Below, piece after piece: positions 31,344-39,722 of a stretch of 64,000 bases of DNA. A program made the translations under genes and the position numbers. Origin of the DNA: Nocardiopsis potens DSM 45234 (GTDB taxonomy: Bacteria; Actinomycetota; Actinomycetes; Streptosporangiales; Streptosporangiaceae). How positions within the stretch are numbered: position 1 is the stretch's first letter; every line of letters starts with the position of its first letter. Location: NCBI RefSeq assembly GCF_000341105.1, contig NZ_ANBB01000048.1:1-64000 (forward strand). The letters run 5' to 3'. The notes beneath the pieces are model-generated. The model made no database searches. It was not told the origin of the DNA and saw only the letters and a list, made by a program, of their open reading frames with translations.

Positions 31344-32360
31344 ATGAGCGCGCCTTCGCACGCACCCGACCAGGCAGAGGAAACCGGCCCTGCCAAAGAG
31401 GGATGGGTGGCCGCCGAGCGGTCGCTCCGCCAGATCGCCTGGCAGCGCTTCCGCCGGGACAAGGTCGCCATGGCCGGCGCCGTCGTGGTGGTGCTGCTCA
31501 TCGCGATGGCCGTACTGGCCCCGCTGCTGACCCGCCTCTTCGGGTTCCCGCCGAACGAGTTCCACCAGGACCTGATGGACCCGCTGACCGGCGGCGCCCT
31601 GAACGACCCGGCGAACCCGACCTCCGGCATCGACCCCTGGGGCGGCATGTCCGGGACCCACCTGCTGGGCCTGGAACCGGTCACCGGGCGCGACATGTTC
31701 AGCCGCATCGTCTACGGCGCGCAGATCTCCCTGCTGGTGGCCTTCGGCGCCACCGTGCTCTGCGTGGTCATCGGCACCGTGCTCGGCATCGTCGCCGGCT
31801 ACTTCGGCGGCTGGGTCGACACCGTGATCAGCCGGGCGATGGACATCTTCCTCGCCTTCCCGCTGCTGCTGTTCGCCATCGCGCTGGCCGGCGTCATCCC
31901 CGACGGCGCCTTCGGCCTCCAGGGCAACGGCCTCCGGGTGGCCCTGCTGATCTTCATCATCGGCTTCTTCAACTGGCCCTACATCGGGCGCATCGTCCGC
32001 GGGCAGACGCTCACCCTCAAGGAGCGCGAGTTCGTCGAGGCCGCTCGGAGCCTGGGCGCGGGCAACGGCCACATCCTCTTCCGGGAGCTGCTGCCGAACC
32101 TGGTCACGCCCATCCTCGTCTACTCGACGCTGCTCATCCCGACCAACATCATCTTCGAAGCCTCACTCTCCTTCCTGGGTGTCGGCATCAATCCCCCCAC
32201 CCCGAGCTGGGGCGGCATGCTGTCCAACTCGCTGGACTACTACACCACGTCGCCCCATTACGTGATCATCCCCGGCCTGGCCATCTTCATCACGGTCCTG
32301 GCGTTCAACCTCTTCGGTGACGGACTGCGGGACGCCTTCGACCCCCGCTCCTCCGACTGA
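31344..32360 (+). CDS. Peptide-type ABC transporter permease (DppC/OppC type)
   Basis: 338 residues. A cytoplasmic N-terminus with 'QRFRRDKVAMAGAVVVVLL' (the OppC N-terminal segment and first span) is followed by a periplasmic region of about 70 residues, then the five-helix binding-protein-dependent transport domain. The ATPase-docking EAA loop is 'EFVEAARSLGAGNGHILFRELLPN', and 'LSFLGVGINPPTPSWGGML' is the signature OppC end. It pairs with the OppB-type permease at 34297 to form the channel. First gene of the run permease-binding protein-permease-ATPase. Confidence 0.9.
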   Translation: MSAPSHAPDQAEETGPAKEGWVAAERSLRQIAWQRFRRDKVAMAGAVVVVLLIAMAVLAPLLTRLFGFPPNEFHQDLMDPLTGGALNDPANPTSGIDPWGGMSGTHLLGLEPVTGRDMFSRIVYGAQISLLVAFGATVLCVVIGTVLGIVAGYFGGWVDTVISRAMDIFLAFPLLLFAIALAGVIPDGAFGLQGNGLRVALLIFIIGFFNWPYIGRIVRGQTLTLKEREFVEAARSLGAGNGHILFRELLPNLVTPILVYSTLLIPTNIIFEASLSFLGVGINPPTPSWGGMLSNSLDYYTTSPHYVIIPGLAIFITVLAFNLFGDGLRDAFDPRSSD

Positions 32361-32434
32361 GCGGCGAGCTCGGTTCGGTCGCGGAGGCGTCCGGGCACGG
32401 CGATGGGCACGCGGCAACGAGAAAGGCAAGGATC

Positions 32435-34192
32435 TTGAGTAAACGAGCACTGGGGCTGGCGGCGCTGGGAGTCGGTTCGGCACTCTTCCTGAGCGCCTGC
32501 GGCGGGGGCGGCGGTACCGGCGGCGGGGACGCGGCCGGCACCTACGACCAGGCCACCACCGAGGTGGTCAACGCCTCGGACGAGAAGGGCGGCACGCTCC
32601 GCTACGCCATCTCGGCCAATATCGAGAGCACCGACCCGGGCAACACCTACTACGGCTACGTCTGGAACTTCAGCCGGTACTACGCCCGCACCCTGCTCAC
32701 CTACAGCCCCGAGCCGGGCAAGACCACCGAGCCCGTGCCGGACATGGCCACCGAGATGCCGAAGGTCAGCGACGACGGCAAGAGCTACACGCTGACCCTG
32801 CGCGACGGCCTCACCTACGAGGACGGCTCGCCGATCGTCGCCGAGGACATCAAGTACGGCATCGCGCGCAGCAACTACGGCGACGACGCGCTGCCCAACG
32901 GGCCGCGCTACTTCAAGGAGCTGCTCGCCGACAGCGACGACTACGAGGGCGTCAACGCCGACCCCTCGGACCCGCTGGCCGGCTTCGGCGGCATCGAGAC
33001 GCCGGACGACAAGACGATCGTGTTCCACCTCAAGGAGCCGTTCGCCGACTTCCCCTACGTGCTGGTGCAGCCGCAGACCGCCCCGGTCCCGGCCGAGGCG
33101 GACAAGGGCCAGCAGTACCAGGAGAACGTGGTCTCCTCCGGCCCGTACAAGTTCGAGGGCGGGTGGACCCCGGGCAACGGCCTGACCCTGGTCCGCAACG
33201 AGGAGTGGAACGCCGACTCCGACCCGATCCGCACCGCGCTGCCGGACCAGATCACGGTCCAGGAGGGCGTGGACCAGAACGAGATCGACCAGCGGCTGAT
33301 CAACGGCGAGCTCGACGTCGACCTCGGCGGCACCGGCCTGGGCCCGGCGAAGAAGGGCGAGGTCCTCAGCGGCGAGGACGAGAAGGCCCGCCTGGACAAC
33401 CCGGAGAACGGGTCGCTGCGGTACGTGGCCGTCAACACCGTGGTCGAGCCGCTGGACGACGAGGCCTGCCGGCAGGCGATCATGTACGCCGCCGACCACG
33501 ACTCGATGCAGCGCGCCTGGGGCGGCGCCGCCGGCGGCGAGATCCCCAACGACGTCATCCCGCCGCAGATCGCCGGGCACGACCCGGACCTCGACCTGTA
33601 CCCGTCCAAGGACGACAAGGGCGACCTGGACAAGGCCGAGGAGAAGCTGAAGGAGTGCGGCGAGGAGGACGGCTTCAGCACCAACCTCGGCGTCCGCGCC
33701 GACCGTCCGACCGAGGTCGCCGCCGCCGAGGCCGTCCAGCAGAGCCTGGGCCGGGTCGGCATCGACGTCGAGATCAAGCAGTTCCCGTCGGACACCTTCA
33801 CCAACACCCAGGCCGGCTCCCCTGACTTCGTGCACGAGAACGAGCTGGGCCTGAACATCTACGGGTGGATCCCGGACTGGCCGACCGGCTACGGCTTCCT
33901 CAGCTACATCGCGCACGGCGACAACATCAAGAAGGCGGGCAACTCCAACATCTCCGAGCTGGACGACAAGGAGATCAACGAGATGCTCGACGAGGCCGTC
34001 CGCACCGAGGACGCCGACGAGCAGGCCCGCCTCTACTCCGACATCGACCGCCGGATCATGGAGACCGGCGCGATCCTGCCCATCGTCTTCGAGAAGTCCG
34101 TGCTGTACCGCCCGGACAACCTGACGAACGTCCACTTCAGCCAGGGCTACTCGATGTACGACTACATGACGCTGGGGACCACCGGATCCTGA
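32435..34192 (+). CDS. Peptide-type ABC transporter substrate-binding lipoprotein 3 (family 5)
   Basis: 585 residues from TTG 32435 (read MSKRALGLAALGVGSALFL, lipobox LSAC), with AAGGCAAGG upstream. SBP_bac_5 fold, collinear with the two tandem copies upstream: 'YAISANIESTDPGNTYYGYV', 'AEDIKYGIARSNYG', 'CRQAIMYAADHDSMQRAWGG', 'DTFTNTQAGSPDF'. It is the most divergent of the three. Being placed between the two permease genes it is the operon's own binding protein, and the upstream pair probably arose from it. Ligand unknown; family members carry di- or oligopeptides, nickel chelates, sugars or siderophore-like molecules. Confidence 0.87.
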   Translation: MSKRALGLAALGVGSALFLSACGGGGGTGGGDAAGTYDQATTEVVNASDEKGGTLRYAISANIESTDPGNTYYGYVWNFSRYYARTLLTYSPEPGKTTEPVPDMATEMPKVSDDGKSYTLTLRDGLTYEDGSPIVAEDIKYGIARSNYGDDALPNGPRYFKELLADSDDYEGVNADPSDPLAGFGGIETPDDKTIVFHLKEPFADFPYVLVQPQTAPVPAEADKGQQYQENVVSSGPYKFEGGWTPGNGLTLVRNEEWNADSDPIRTALPDQITVQEGVDQNEIDQRLINGELDVDLGGTGLGPAKKGEVLSGEDEKARLDNPENGSLRYVAVNTVVEPLDDEACRQAIMYAADHDSMQRAWGGAAGGEIPNDVIPPQIAGHDPDLDLYPSKDDKGDLDKAEEKLKECGEEDGFSTNLGVRADRPTEVAAAEAVQQSLGRVGIDVEIKQFPSDTFTNTQAGSPDFVHENELGLNIYGWIPDWPTGYGFLSYIAHGDNIKKAGNSNISELDDKEINEMLDEAVRTEDADEQARLYSDIDRRIMETGAILPIVFEKSVLYRPDNLTNVHFSQGYSMYDYMTLGTTGS

Positions 34193-34296
34193 CGGTGGCG
34201 GACCCCCTGACCCTTCGAGCCGAGAGTTAGGCAGGTGAAGGCCGCGGGGGCGGCCGGGCCCGGATCGGGCCCGGCCGGCCTCCACGGCCGGACACG

Positions 34297-35310
34297 TTGG
34301 TCACATACATTCTTCGTCGCCTGGGCGCCGGCGTCCTCCTGCTGGCCATCGTGACCCTGGTGACCTTCATGATCTTCTACGTGGTCCCCCGGATGGCGGG
34401 CCAGACCGTGCAGCAGCTGGCGACCATGTACGTCGGCAAGGCGCCCACCGCGGAGGCCATCGAGGCCACCATCGACCGGCTGAACCTCGACCAACCGGTC
34501 GCGCTGCAGTTCTGGGAGTTCGTCAAGGGGATCTTCGTCGGGGCGACCTACAGCTTCGGCGGCCGCGAGGTCGTCTGCTCCGCCCCCTGCTTCGGGTACT
34601 CCTTCCAGAACTACACCGAGGTCTTCCCGGAGCTCATGGCCCGGCTCCCGATCACCTTCTCGCTGGGCCTCGGCGCCGGCGTGATCTGGCTGATCGGCGG
34701 CGTCGCGGTCGGCGTGATCTCCGCGATCAAGAAGGGCAGCATCTTCGACCGCCTGGCGATGGGCGTCGCCCTGGCCGGCGTCTCCCTCCCGGTCTTCTTC
34801 ACCGGCCTGCTCATGCTGGCCTTCCTGGTGCACGCCTGGGACATCTTCGAGACCCCGCGGTACACCCCGCTGGCCGAGGACCCGGTCGCCTGGATGACCG
34901 GGATGATCCTGCCCTGGCTCACCCTGGCCTTCCTGCACGCCGCACAGTACGCGCGGCAGACCCGCGCGGGCATGCTGGAGACCATGGGCGAGGACTACAT
35001 CCGCACCGCCCGGGCCAAGGGGCTGCCGGAGCGCAAGGTCATCCTCAAGCACGGCCTGCGCCCCACGCTCACCCCCATCGTCACCATCTTCGGCCTGGAC
35101 ATCGGCCTGGTGCTGGGCGGCGCGGTCCTCACCGAGCAGGTCTACTCGCTCAACGGCATCGGCCGCTACGCGGTGCAGGCCATCATCTCCCAGGACCTCC
35201 CGGTGATCCTCGGCGTCACCCTCCTCGGCGCCTTCTTCGTGGTGGTCTGCAACCTCATCGTCGACTTGCTCTACGCCTGGGTCGACCCCCGGGTGCGGGT
35301 GGCCGGCTGA
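34297..35310 (+). CDS. Peptide-type ABC transporter permease (DppB/OppB type)
   Basis: 337 residues from TTG 34297; no ATG or GTG keeps the first span ('YILRRLGAGVLLLAIVTLVTFM'). Typical OppB layout: one N-terminal helix, a periplasmic domain (about 35-105) and the five-helix core with EAA loop 'EDYIRTARAKGLPERKVILKHGLRP'. The closing 'GGAVLTEQVYSLNGIGRYAVQAI' is characteristic. A short Cys pair in 'VCSAPCFGYSF' may form a disulphide outside the membrane. Forms a heterodimer with the OppC-type permease. Confidence 0.88.
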   Translation: MVTYILRRLGAGVLLLAIVTLVTFMIFYVVPRMAGQTVQQLATMYVGKAPTAEAIEATIDRLNLDQPVALQFWEFVKGIFVGATYSFGGREVVCSAPCFGYSFQNYTEVFPELMARLPITFSLGLGAGVIWLIGGVAVGVISAIKKGSIFDRLAMGVALAGVSLPVFFTGLLMLAFLVHAWDIFETPRYTPLAEDPVAWMTGMILPWLTLAFLHAAQYARQTRAGMLETMGEDYIRTARAKGLPERKVILKHGLRPTLTPIVTIFGLDIGLVLGGAVLTEQVYSLNGIGRYAVQAIISQDLPVILGVTLLGAFFVVVCNLIVDLLYAWVDPRVRVAG

Positions 35311-35316
35311 CCGGGC

Positions 35317-35342
35317 CCGGCCGCCCCGGGCGGGGCGGCCGG
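35317..35342 (+). terminator. Hairpin inside the transporter operon
   Basis: An 11-bp perfect stem (35317-35327 with 35332-35342) with a 4-nt loop starts 6 bp after the permease stop, within the 112-bp gap before the ATPase gene. It could reduce ATPase expression relative to the binding protein, or mark the end of the operon with a separate ATPase promoter. Confidence 0.5.
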
Positions 35343-35422
35343 CCCATCCGCCAACGAGCAGTTCTCCCGCTCCCCGAGCCGCGGCAGGCGGCCGGGGGCC
35401 CGAGCCGAAGGAAGAACCGGTA

Positions 35423-37261
35423 ATGACGACCCCCGGAAACGGGCAGGGCTCCGCCGACGCGGCGGTCCGTGTCCAGGACCTCTGCATCACCTTTCCGACA
35501 CTGGACGGCGACGTCCACGCCGTCGACGGGCTCTCCTTCGAGGTGGCCCGCGGGGGCGCCCTGGGCATCGTCGGCGAGTCCGGGTCCGGCAAGAGCGCGA
35601 CCTCGCTGGCGCTGATGGGCCTGCACCGCGGCACCAAGGCCAAGATCACCGGCGAGATCTCGGTGGCCGGCACCGACATCGTCACCGCGTCCAACGACCG
35701 GATCCGGCAGATGCGCGGCAACGAGATCGCCATGGTCTTCCAGGACCCGATGTCCTCGCTGCACCCGCAGTACACCATCGGCGACCAGCTCATCGAGGCC
35801 TACCGGACGCACAACCCCAAGGCCGCCAAGGCCGAGGCGAAGAAGCGCGCCATCGAGTCGCTGGACCGGGTGGGCATCCCCGAGCCGGCCCGCCGGATCA
35901 ACTCCTACCCGCACGAGTTCTCCGGCGGCATGCGCCAGCGCGTGGTCATCGCGATGGCGCTGATGTGCGACCCGACGGTGCTGCTGGCCGACGAGCCGAC
36001 CACCGCCCTGGACGTCACCGTGCAGGCGCAGATCCTCGACCTCCTCGACGACCTCCGCCGCGACCTGAACATGTCGCTCATCCTGGTCAGCCACGACCTC
36101 GCGGTGGTGGCCGGCTCGGTCGACGAGGTCCTGGTGATGCAGAAGGGCAAGGCGGTCGAGCACGGCGACGTCCGCCAGGTGCTCTCCGAGCCCGAGCACC
36201 CCTACACCCGGGCGCTGCTCGCCGCGGTGCCCCGGGTCGAGGTCTCGCGCGCCCAGCGCCGCGCCGAGGTCCGCGCCGATCGGGCCAAGGCCGAGGGGCG
36301 GGAGCTCCCGGCCGAGGACGCGGAGAAGAAGGAGCAGGAGAAGGCGGCCGAGGCCCCGGCGGGCACCGGGACCGCGGCGAGCCCGGCGGGCGACGGCGCC
36401 TGGACCCCGGACCAGCCGCTGCTCAAGGCCGAGGACCTGGTGATGAAGTTCAAGGTCCGCGGCGGCGCCTTCGGCCGCTCCTCGGACTTCTTCGCGGTCA
36501 AGAACGCCTCCTTCGAGCTGTACAAGGGCGAGACGCTCGGCATCGTGGGCGAGTCCGGGTCGGGCAAGTCCACCCTGTCCCGGATGGTCATGCGGCTGCT
36601 CCAGCCCACCTCGGGCAAGGTCGTCTTCGAGGGCCGCGACATCACCCGGATCTCCGAGCGGCAGCTCCGGCCGCTCCGCCGGGACGTGCAGATGGTCTTC
36701 CAGAACCCCTACTCCTCGCTCAACCCCCGGGTCACCATCGGCGACTCGATCGGCACCGCGCTGCGGGTGCAGGGCGAGAAGGACACCAAGCAGATCAAGC
36801 AGCGGGTGCAGGAGCTGCTGGAGCGGGTCGGGCTGGAGCCGCGGCACTACAACCGCTTCCCGCACGCCTTCTCCGGCGGCCAGCGCCAGCGCATCGCGAT
36901 CGCCCGCGCGCTGATCCTCCGCCCCAAGCTGGTCATCTGCGACGAGCCGGTCTCCGCGCTGGACGTCTCCACCCAGGACCAGGTGCTGCGCCTGCTGTCG
37001 GAGCTGCAGGACGACTTCGACCTCACCTACATCTTCGTCGCCCACGACCTCGCGGTGGTCCGCCAGGTCAGCGACCGGGTCGCGGTGATGCGCAAGGGCG
37101 AGATCGTGGAGATGAGCGACAGCGACAGCGTGTACGAGTCCCCGCAGGACGAGTACACCCGCTCGCTGCTGAACGCGGCGCCGGTGCTCGACCCCGACGA
37201 GGCGCGGGCCCACCGCGCGGAGCGGATCCGGCTCCGGGCCGAGAAGTCCACGGCGGCCTGA
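35423..37261 (+). CDS. Fused dual ABC ATPase of the peptide transporter (DppD-DppF in one chain)
   Basis: 612 residues with two complete nucleotide-binding domains. Domain 1 has Walker A GESGSGKS (51-58), 'VFQDPMSSLHPQ', signature FSGGMRQRV, 'LLADEPTTALDVT' and the peptide-porter C-terminal 'EHPYTRALLAAVP'. A charged, Ala/Glu-rich linker of about 50 residues follows. Domain 2 has GESGSGKST (376-384), 'FQNPYSSLNPR', FSGGQRQRI, 'VICDEPVSALDVS' and 'DEYTRSLLNAAP'. The halves are the equivalents of DppD and DppF and together power the two permeases. The start codon is preceded by GGAAGAA. Fused forms are common in actinobacteria. Confidence 0.93.
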   Translation: MTTPGNGQGSADAAVRVQDLCITFPTLDGDVHAVDGLSFEVARGGALGIVGESGSGKSATSLALMGLHRGTKAKITGEISVAGTDIVTASNDRIRQMRGNEIAMVFQDPMSSLHPQYTIGDQLIEAYRTHNPKAAKAEAKKRAIESLDRVGIPEPARRINSYPHEFSGGMRQRVVIAMALMCDPTVLLADEPTTALDVTVQAQILDLLDDLRRDLNMSLILVSHDLAVVAGSVDEVLVMQKGKAVEHGDVRQVLSEPEHPYTRALLAAVPRVEVSRAQRRAEVRADRAKAEGRELPAEDAEKKEQEKAAEAPAGTGTAASPAGDGAWTPDQPLLKAEDLVMKFKVRGGAFGRSSDFFAVKNASFELYKGETLGIVGESGSGKSTLSRMVMRLLQPTSGKVVFEGRDITRISERQLRPLRRDVQMVFQNPYSSLNPRVTIGDSIGTALRVQGEKDTKQIKQRVQELLERVGLEPRHYNRFPHAFSGGQRQRIAIARALILRPKLVICDEPVSALDVSTQDQVLRLLSELQDDFDLTYIFVAHDLAVVRQVSDRVAVMRKGEIVEMSDSDSVYESPQDEYTRSLLNAAPVLDPDEARAHRAERIRLRAEKSTAA

Positions 37262-37320
37262 CCGGCACCGGGGAGGAGCGGCCGCGGAGAAGCGCGCGGA
37301 ACCGCGGAGAACGGGAGAGC

Positions 37321-37366
37321 GAGAGAGGGGCGCCGCGCGGACCGGTCCGCGCGGCGCCCCTCTCTC
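37321..37366. terminator. 46-bp perfect palindrome between convergent genes
   Basis: Two 23-nt arms centred on ACCGGT are exact reverse complements (37321-37343 with 37344-37366). It lies between the ATPase gene and the convergent membrane-protein gene, ending 17 bp before the latter's stop. Followed by CTTCC on the plus strand. Probable bidirectional terminator. It is unrelated in sequence to the A/B palindromes. Confidence 0.75.
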
Positions 37367-37383
37367 CTTCCGAGGGCCCCGGG

Positions 37384-38247
37384 TCAGTTCGCCCGGCGGC
37401 CGGTCAGCCCCCAGGCGAGCAGCGCCGCCCCGACGCCGGCCTGGACCAGCTGGAACGCCCGGGGCGGGTCGAACGCCGCGGCGGTGAACAGCGCGGGCAG
37501 GTACTGCGCGCCGAGGGAGAGGACGGCGACGGTGAGCAGCACGCCCCCCGCCCACAGCGCCGTGGTCGACCCCCGGCGCCCGGCACCGCGCTCGGGGGCG
37601 CCGTTCCCGGGGGCGCCGGGACGGGCCGCGGCCGGTTCCGCCGCCGGCGCCCCGGGGCCCGCGGGGGCCGCCGCCGCGGAGACCGGCACCGGCCGCTCCC
37701 GGGCCTCCTCCCCGTCCCCGCCGGTCAGGGCGGACAGGATCCCCCACGCCGCGATCACCGTGTTCCAGAACATGACGATCCCCAGCGGGGTGAAGTAGCC
37801 GTTCAGCACGGCGGTGCGCTCCGGGTCCCCGGTGAACAGGATGAGCCCGACCAGCACGGCGGCGCCGATGGCGCAGGCCAGGGTGGTCTGCAGCCAGCCG
37901 AGCGCCTCGCGGCGGATCGCGGGGGCGCCCTTCCTCGGCGGCCGGGCCGGCGGCGGGCCGCCCGCGAAGCGGTGCGCGAACCGGACGTCCGCCCAGCGGA
38001 TGACGGTGTGGCCGAAGGCCACGGTGAAGCCGAGGTACAGGGCGCCCAGCCCGTGGCCGAGCTCGGCGGTTCCGCCGCCGGCCAGGTGCAGGGCGATCGC
38101 GCCCAGCAGCACCACGTCCAGCACCGGGACCGAGAGCAGCAGCGCGGTGCTGGTCCTGGGCATCCGCAGCAGGTAGCGGACGGCCAGCCCGCCCAGCACC
38201 AGGACCCAGAACAGGACCTCGCAGGCCAGGATGAAGGCCACGATCAT
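37384..38247 (-). CDS. Integral membrane protein, unknown
   Basis: 287 residues from ATG 38247, which has AGGAGG 9 nt upstream; the frame to 38331 is rejected. Spans include 'IVAFILACEVLFWVLVLGGLAV', 'ALLLSVPVLDVVLLGAIALHL', 'LGALYLGFTVAFGHTVI', 'LACAIGAAVLVGLILF' and two near the C-terminus ('AGGVLLTVAVLSLGAQYL', 'FQLVQAGVGAALLAWGL'), with an Ala/Pro-rich linker (about 190-235) between the fourth or fifth and the last pair. No family was recognised. Divergent from the sensor kinase at 38397, which might regulate it. Confidence 0.65.
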   Translation of the reverse strand: MIVAFILACEVLFWVLVLGGLAVRYLLRMPRTSTALLLSVPVLDVVLLGAIALHLAGGGTAELGHGLGALYLGFTVAFGHTVIRWADVRFAHRFAGGPPPARPPRKGAPAIRREALGWLQTTLACAIGAAVLVGLILFTGDPERTAVLNGYFTPLGIVMFWNTVIAAWGILSALTGGDGEEARERPVPVSAAAAPAGPGAPAAEPAAARPGAPGNGAPERGAGRRGSTTALWAGGVLLTVAVLSLGAQYLPALFTAAAFDPPRAFQLVQAGVGAALLAWGLTGRRAN

Positions 38248-38396
38248 CGGGAAGCGCCTCCTGCACGTCTCTCGCCAAGGACCCGGGGACCGGATCACCG
38301 CGATCCTCCCGCGCGGGCCCGGCGCGGTCATCGGCGGAGGCGAGGAGATCGCCGTACGACCTTCGGAGTACGCGTCGGCCGTGCGGACATGCTGGG

Positions 38397-39722
38397 ATGG
38401 ACCCCGTGAGAACGATCCGCGGCCCCCTGGACCCCGACCGCCGGCTGCTCGGCGGCCGGCTCTACCTCGGCAGCCTGCTCTGGGCGTGCGGCCAGTTCGC
38501 CCTGGGGCTGCTGCTCCTCCGGGTGGGCCTCTACATCCAGCACTCCAACACCGAGCCCGCCGTCCTGCTCTGCACGCTCACCGCGATCTGCCTGCTGGTC
38601 CTGGTGCGCCGGACCCGGCCCGGCGCGGCCCTGGTCGCCGGGTTCGCGGTGCTCGCGGTGGACATGTGGTTCGGCCCCTCCAGCGGGGTGCTGCTGAGCT
38701 TCGGCGACCTGCTCTACGCCGCGTGCGCACTGGGCGGCCGGCGCACCATGTGGACCGCCGCGGTGGGCGTCGGACTGCTCTCCGCCACCGCCGCGGTGCT
38801 GCTCGTCTGGGTGATGTTCTTCCGCACCGAGGGCGGCCTGGCCGGCTTCCTCCAGGGGGTCGGCCTGTTCGCGCTGCTCTTCGTCACCCCGATGATCACC
38901 GGGCTGACCGTGCGCGAGCACCGGGAGCGGGCCGAGCTCCTCCGCCGCCAGGCCGAGCAGCGGGTGCGCCTGGCCGAGCTGGACCGCGCCGGCGCGATCA
39001 CCGAGGAGCGCGGCCGGGTCGCCCGGGAGCTGCACGACGTCATCGCCAACCACCTCAGCGCCGTCGCGGTGCAGTCCACCGCGGCGCTCTCCCGCCGCGA
39101 CCTCGACCCCGAGCGGACCCGCCGGGTGCTGGAGATCGTCCGGGACAACAGCGTGCAGGGGCTGGAGGAGATGCGCCGGATGATCGGCGTGCTGCGGGCC
39201 GGAAACGGCGAGGCCGACCCTGCGGCGCCCCGGCTCAGCGAGACCGACCTGCTGGTGCGCACCGCGCGCGAGGCGGGCCTGGAGGTGGAGGCGGAGGTGC
39301 GCGGCACCCCCCGTGCCCTCCCGGCCCAGGTCGAGGCGGCCGCCTACCGGGTCGTCCAGGAGGCGCTCACCAACGCGCTGCGCTACGCCGAACCGGCCCG
39401 GGCCGGGGTGGCGGTGGAGTACCCTCCGGCGCCGGGCGCGGCCCCGGACCGGCTGGTGGTGCAGGTGGACAACCCGGTCGGCGGGGAGCCGGGGGAGCGG
39501 TGGGACGGCGGCGGCGCCGGGGTCGGCCTGGTCGGCATGCGCGAGCGCGCCGTGCTGCTGGGCGGCGACTTCTCCGCCGGACCGGTGGGCGACGGGACCT
39601 GGCGGGTGCGGGTCGAGCTGCCGTGCGGCGGGGAGAGCGGCGGCGGGACCGGCGGGACCGGCGGGACCGGCGGGACCGGCGGGCGGAGCGGCGAGGGCGG
39701 CGGAGCGGAGGCGGGCCGATGA
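38397..39722 (+). CDS. Two-component sensor histidine kinase (NarL/LuxR-type partner)
   Basis: 441 residues. Five or six N-terminal membrane spans (about 20-170) with short loops suggest that it senses a membrane or envelope signal. HisKA_3 dimerisation region: 'RGRVARELHDVIANHLSAV' with phospho-accepting His213. The ATPase domain has 'VVQEALTNALRYA' (N-box) and 'GVGLVGMRERAVLLGG' (G-boxes). The last 30 residues are a Gly/Thr/Ser-rich tail encoded partly by a 9-bp microsatellite (about 39643-39681). The stop overlaps the regulator start as ATGA, so the two are translationally coupled. Stimulus unknown. Confidence 0.9.
   Translation: MDPVRTIRGPLDPDRRLLGGRLYLGSLLWACGQFALGLLLLRVGLYIQHSNTEPAVLLCTLTAICLLVLVRRTRPGAALVAGFAVLAVDMWFGPSSGVLLSFGDLLYAACALGGRRTMWTAAVGVGLLSATAAVLLVWVMFFRTEGGLAGFLQGVGLFALLFVTPMITGLTVREHRERAELLRRQAEQRVRLAELDRAGAITEERGRVARELHDVIANHLSAVAVQSTAALSRRDLDPERTRRVLEIVRDNSVQGLEEMRRMIGVLRAGNGEADPAAPRLSETDLLVRTAREAGLEVEAEVRGTPRALPAQVEAAAYRVVQEALTNALRYAEPARAGVAVEYPPAPGAAPDRLVVQVDNPVGGEPGERWDGGGAGVGLVGMRERAVLLGGDFSAGPVGDGTWRVRVELPCGGESGGGTGGTGGTGGTGGRSGEGGGAEAGR
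39643..39681 (+). repeat. 9-bp tandem repeat in the kinase 3' end
   Basis: About four copies of GCGGGACCG encode Gly-Gly-Thr repeats in the kinase tail. The unit is a multiple of three, so copy-number changes would lengthen or shorten the tail without a frameshift. Confidence 0.7.
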
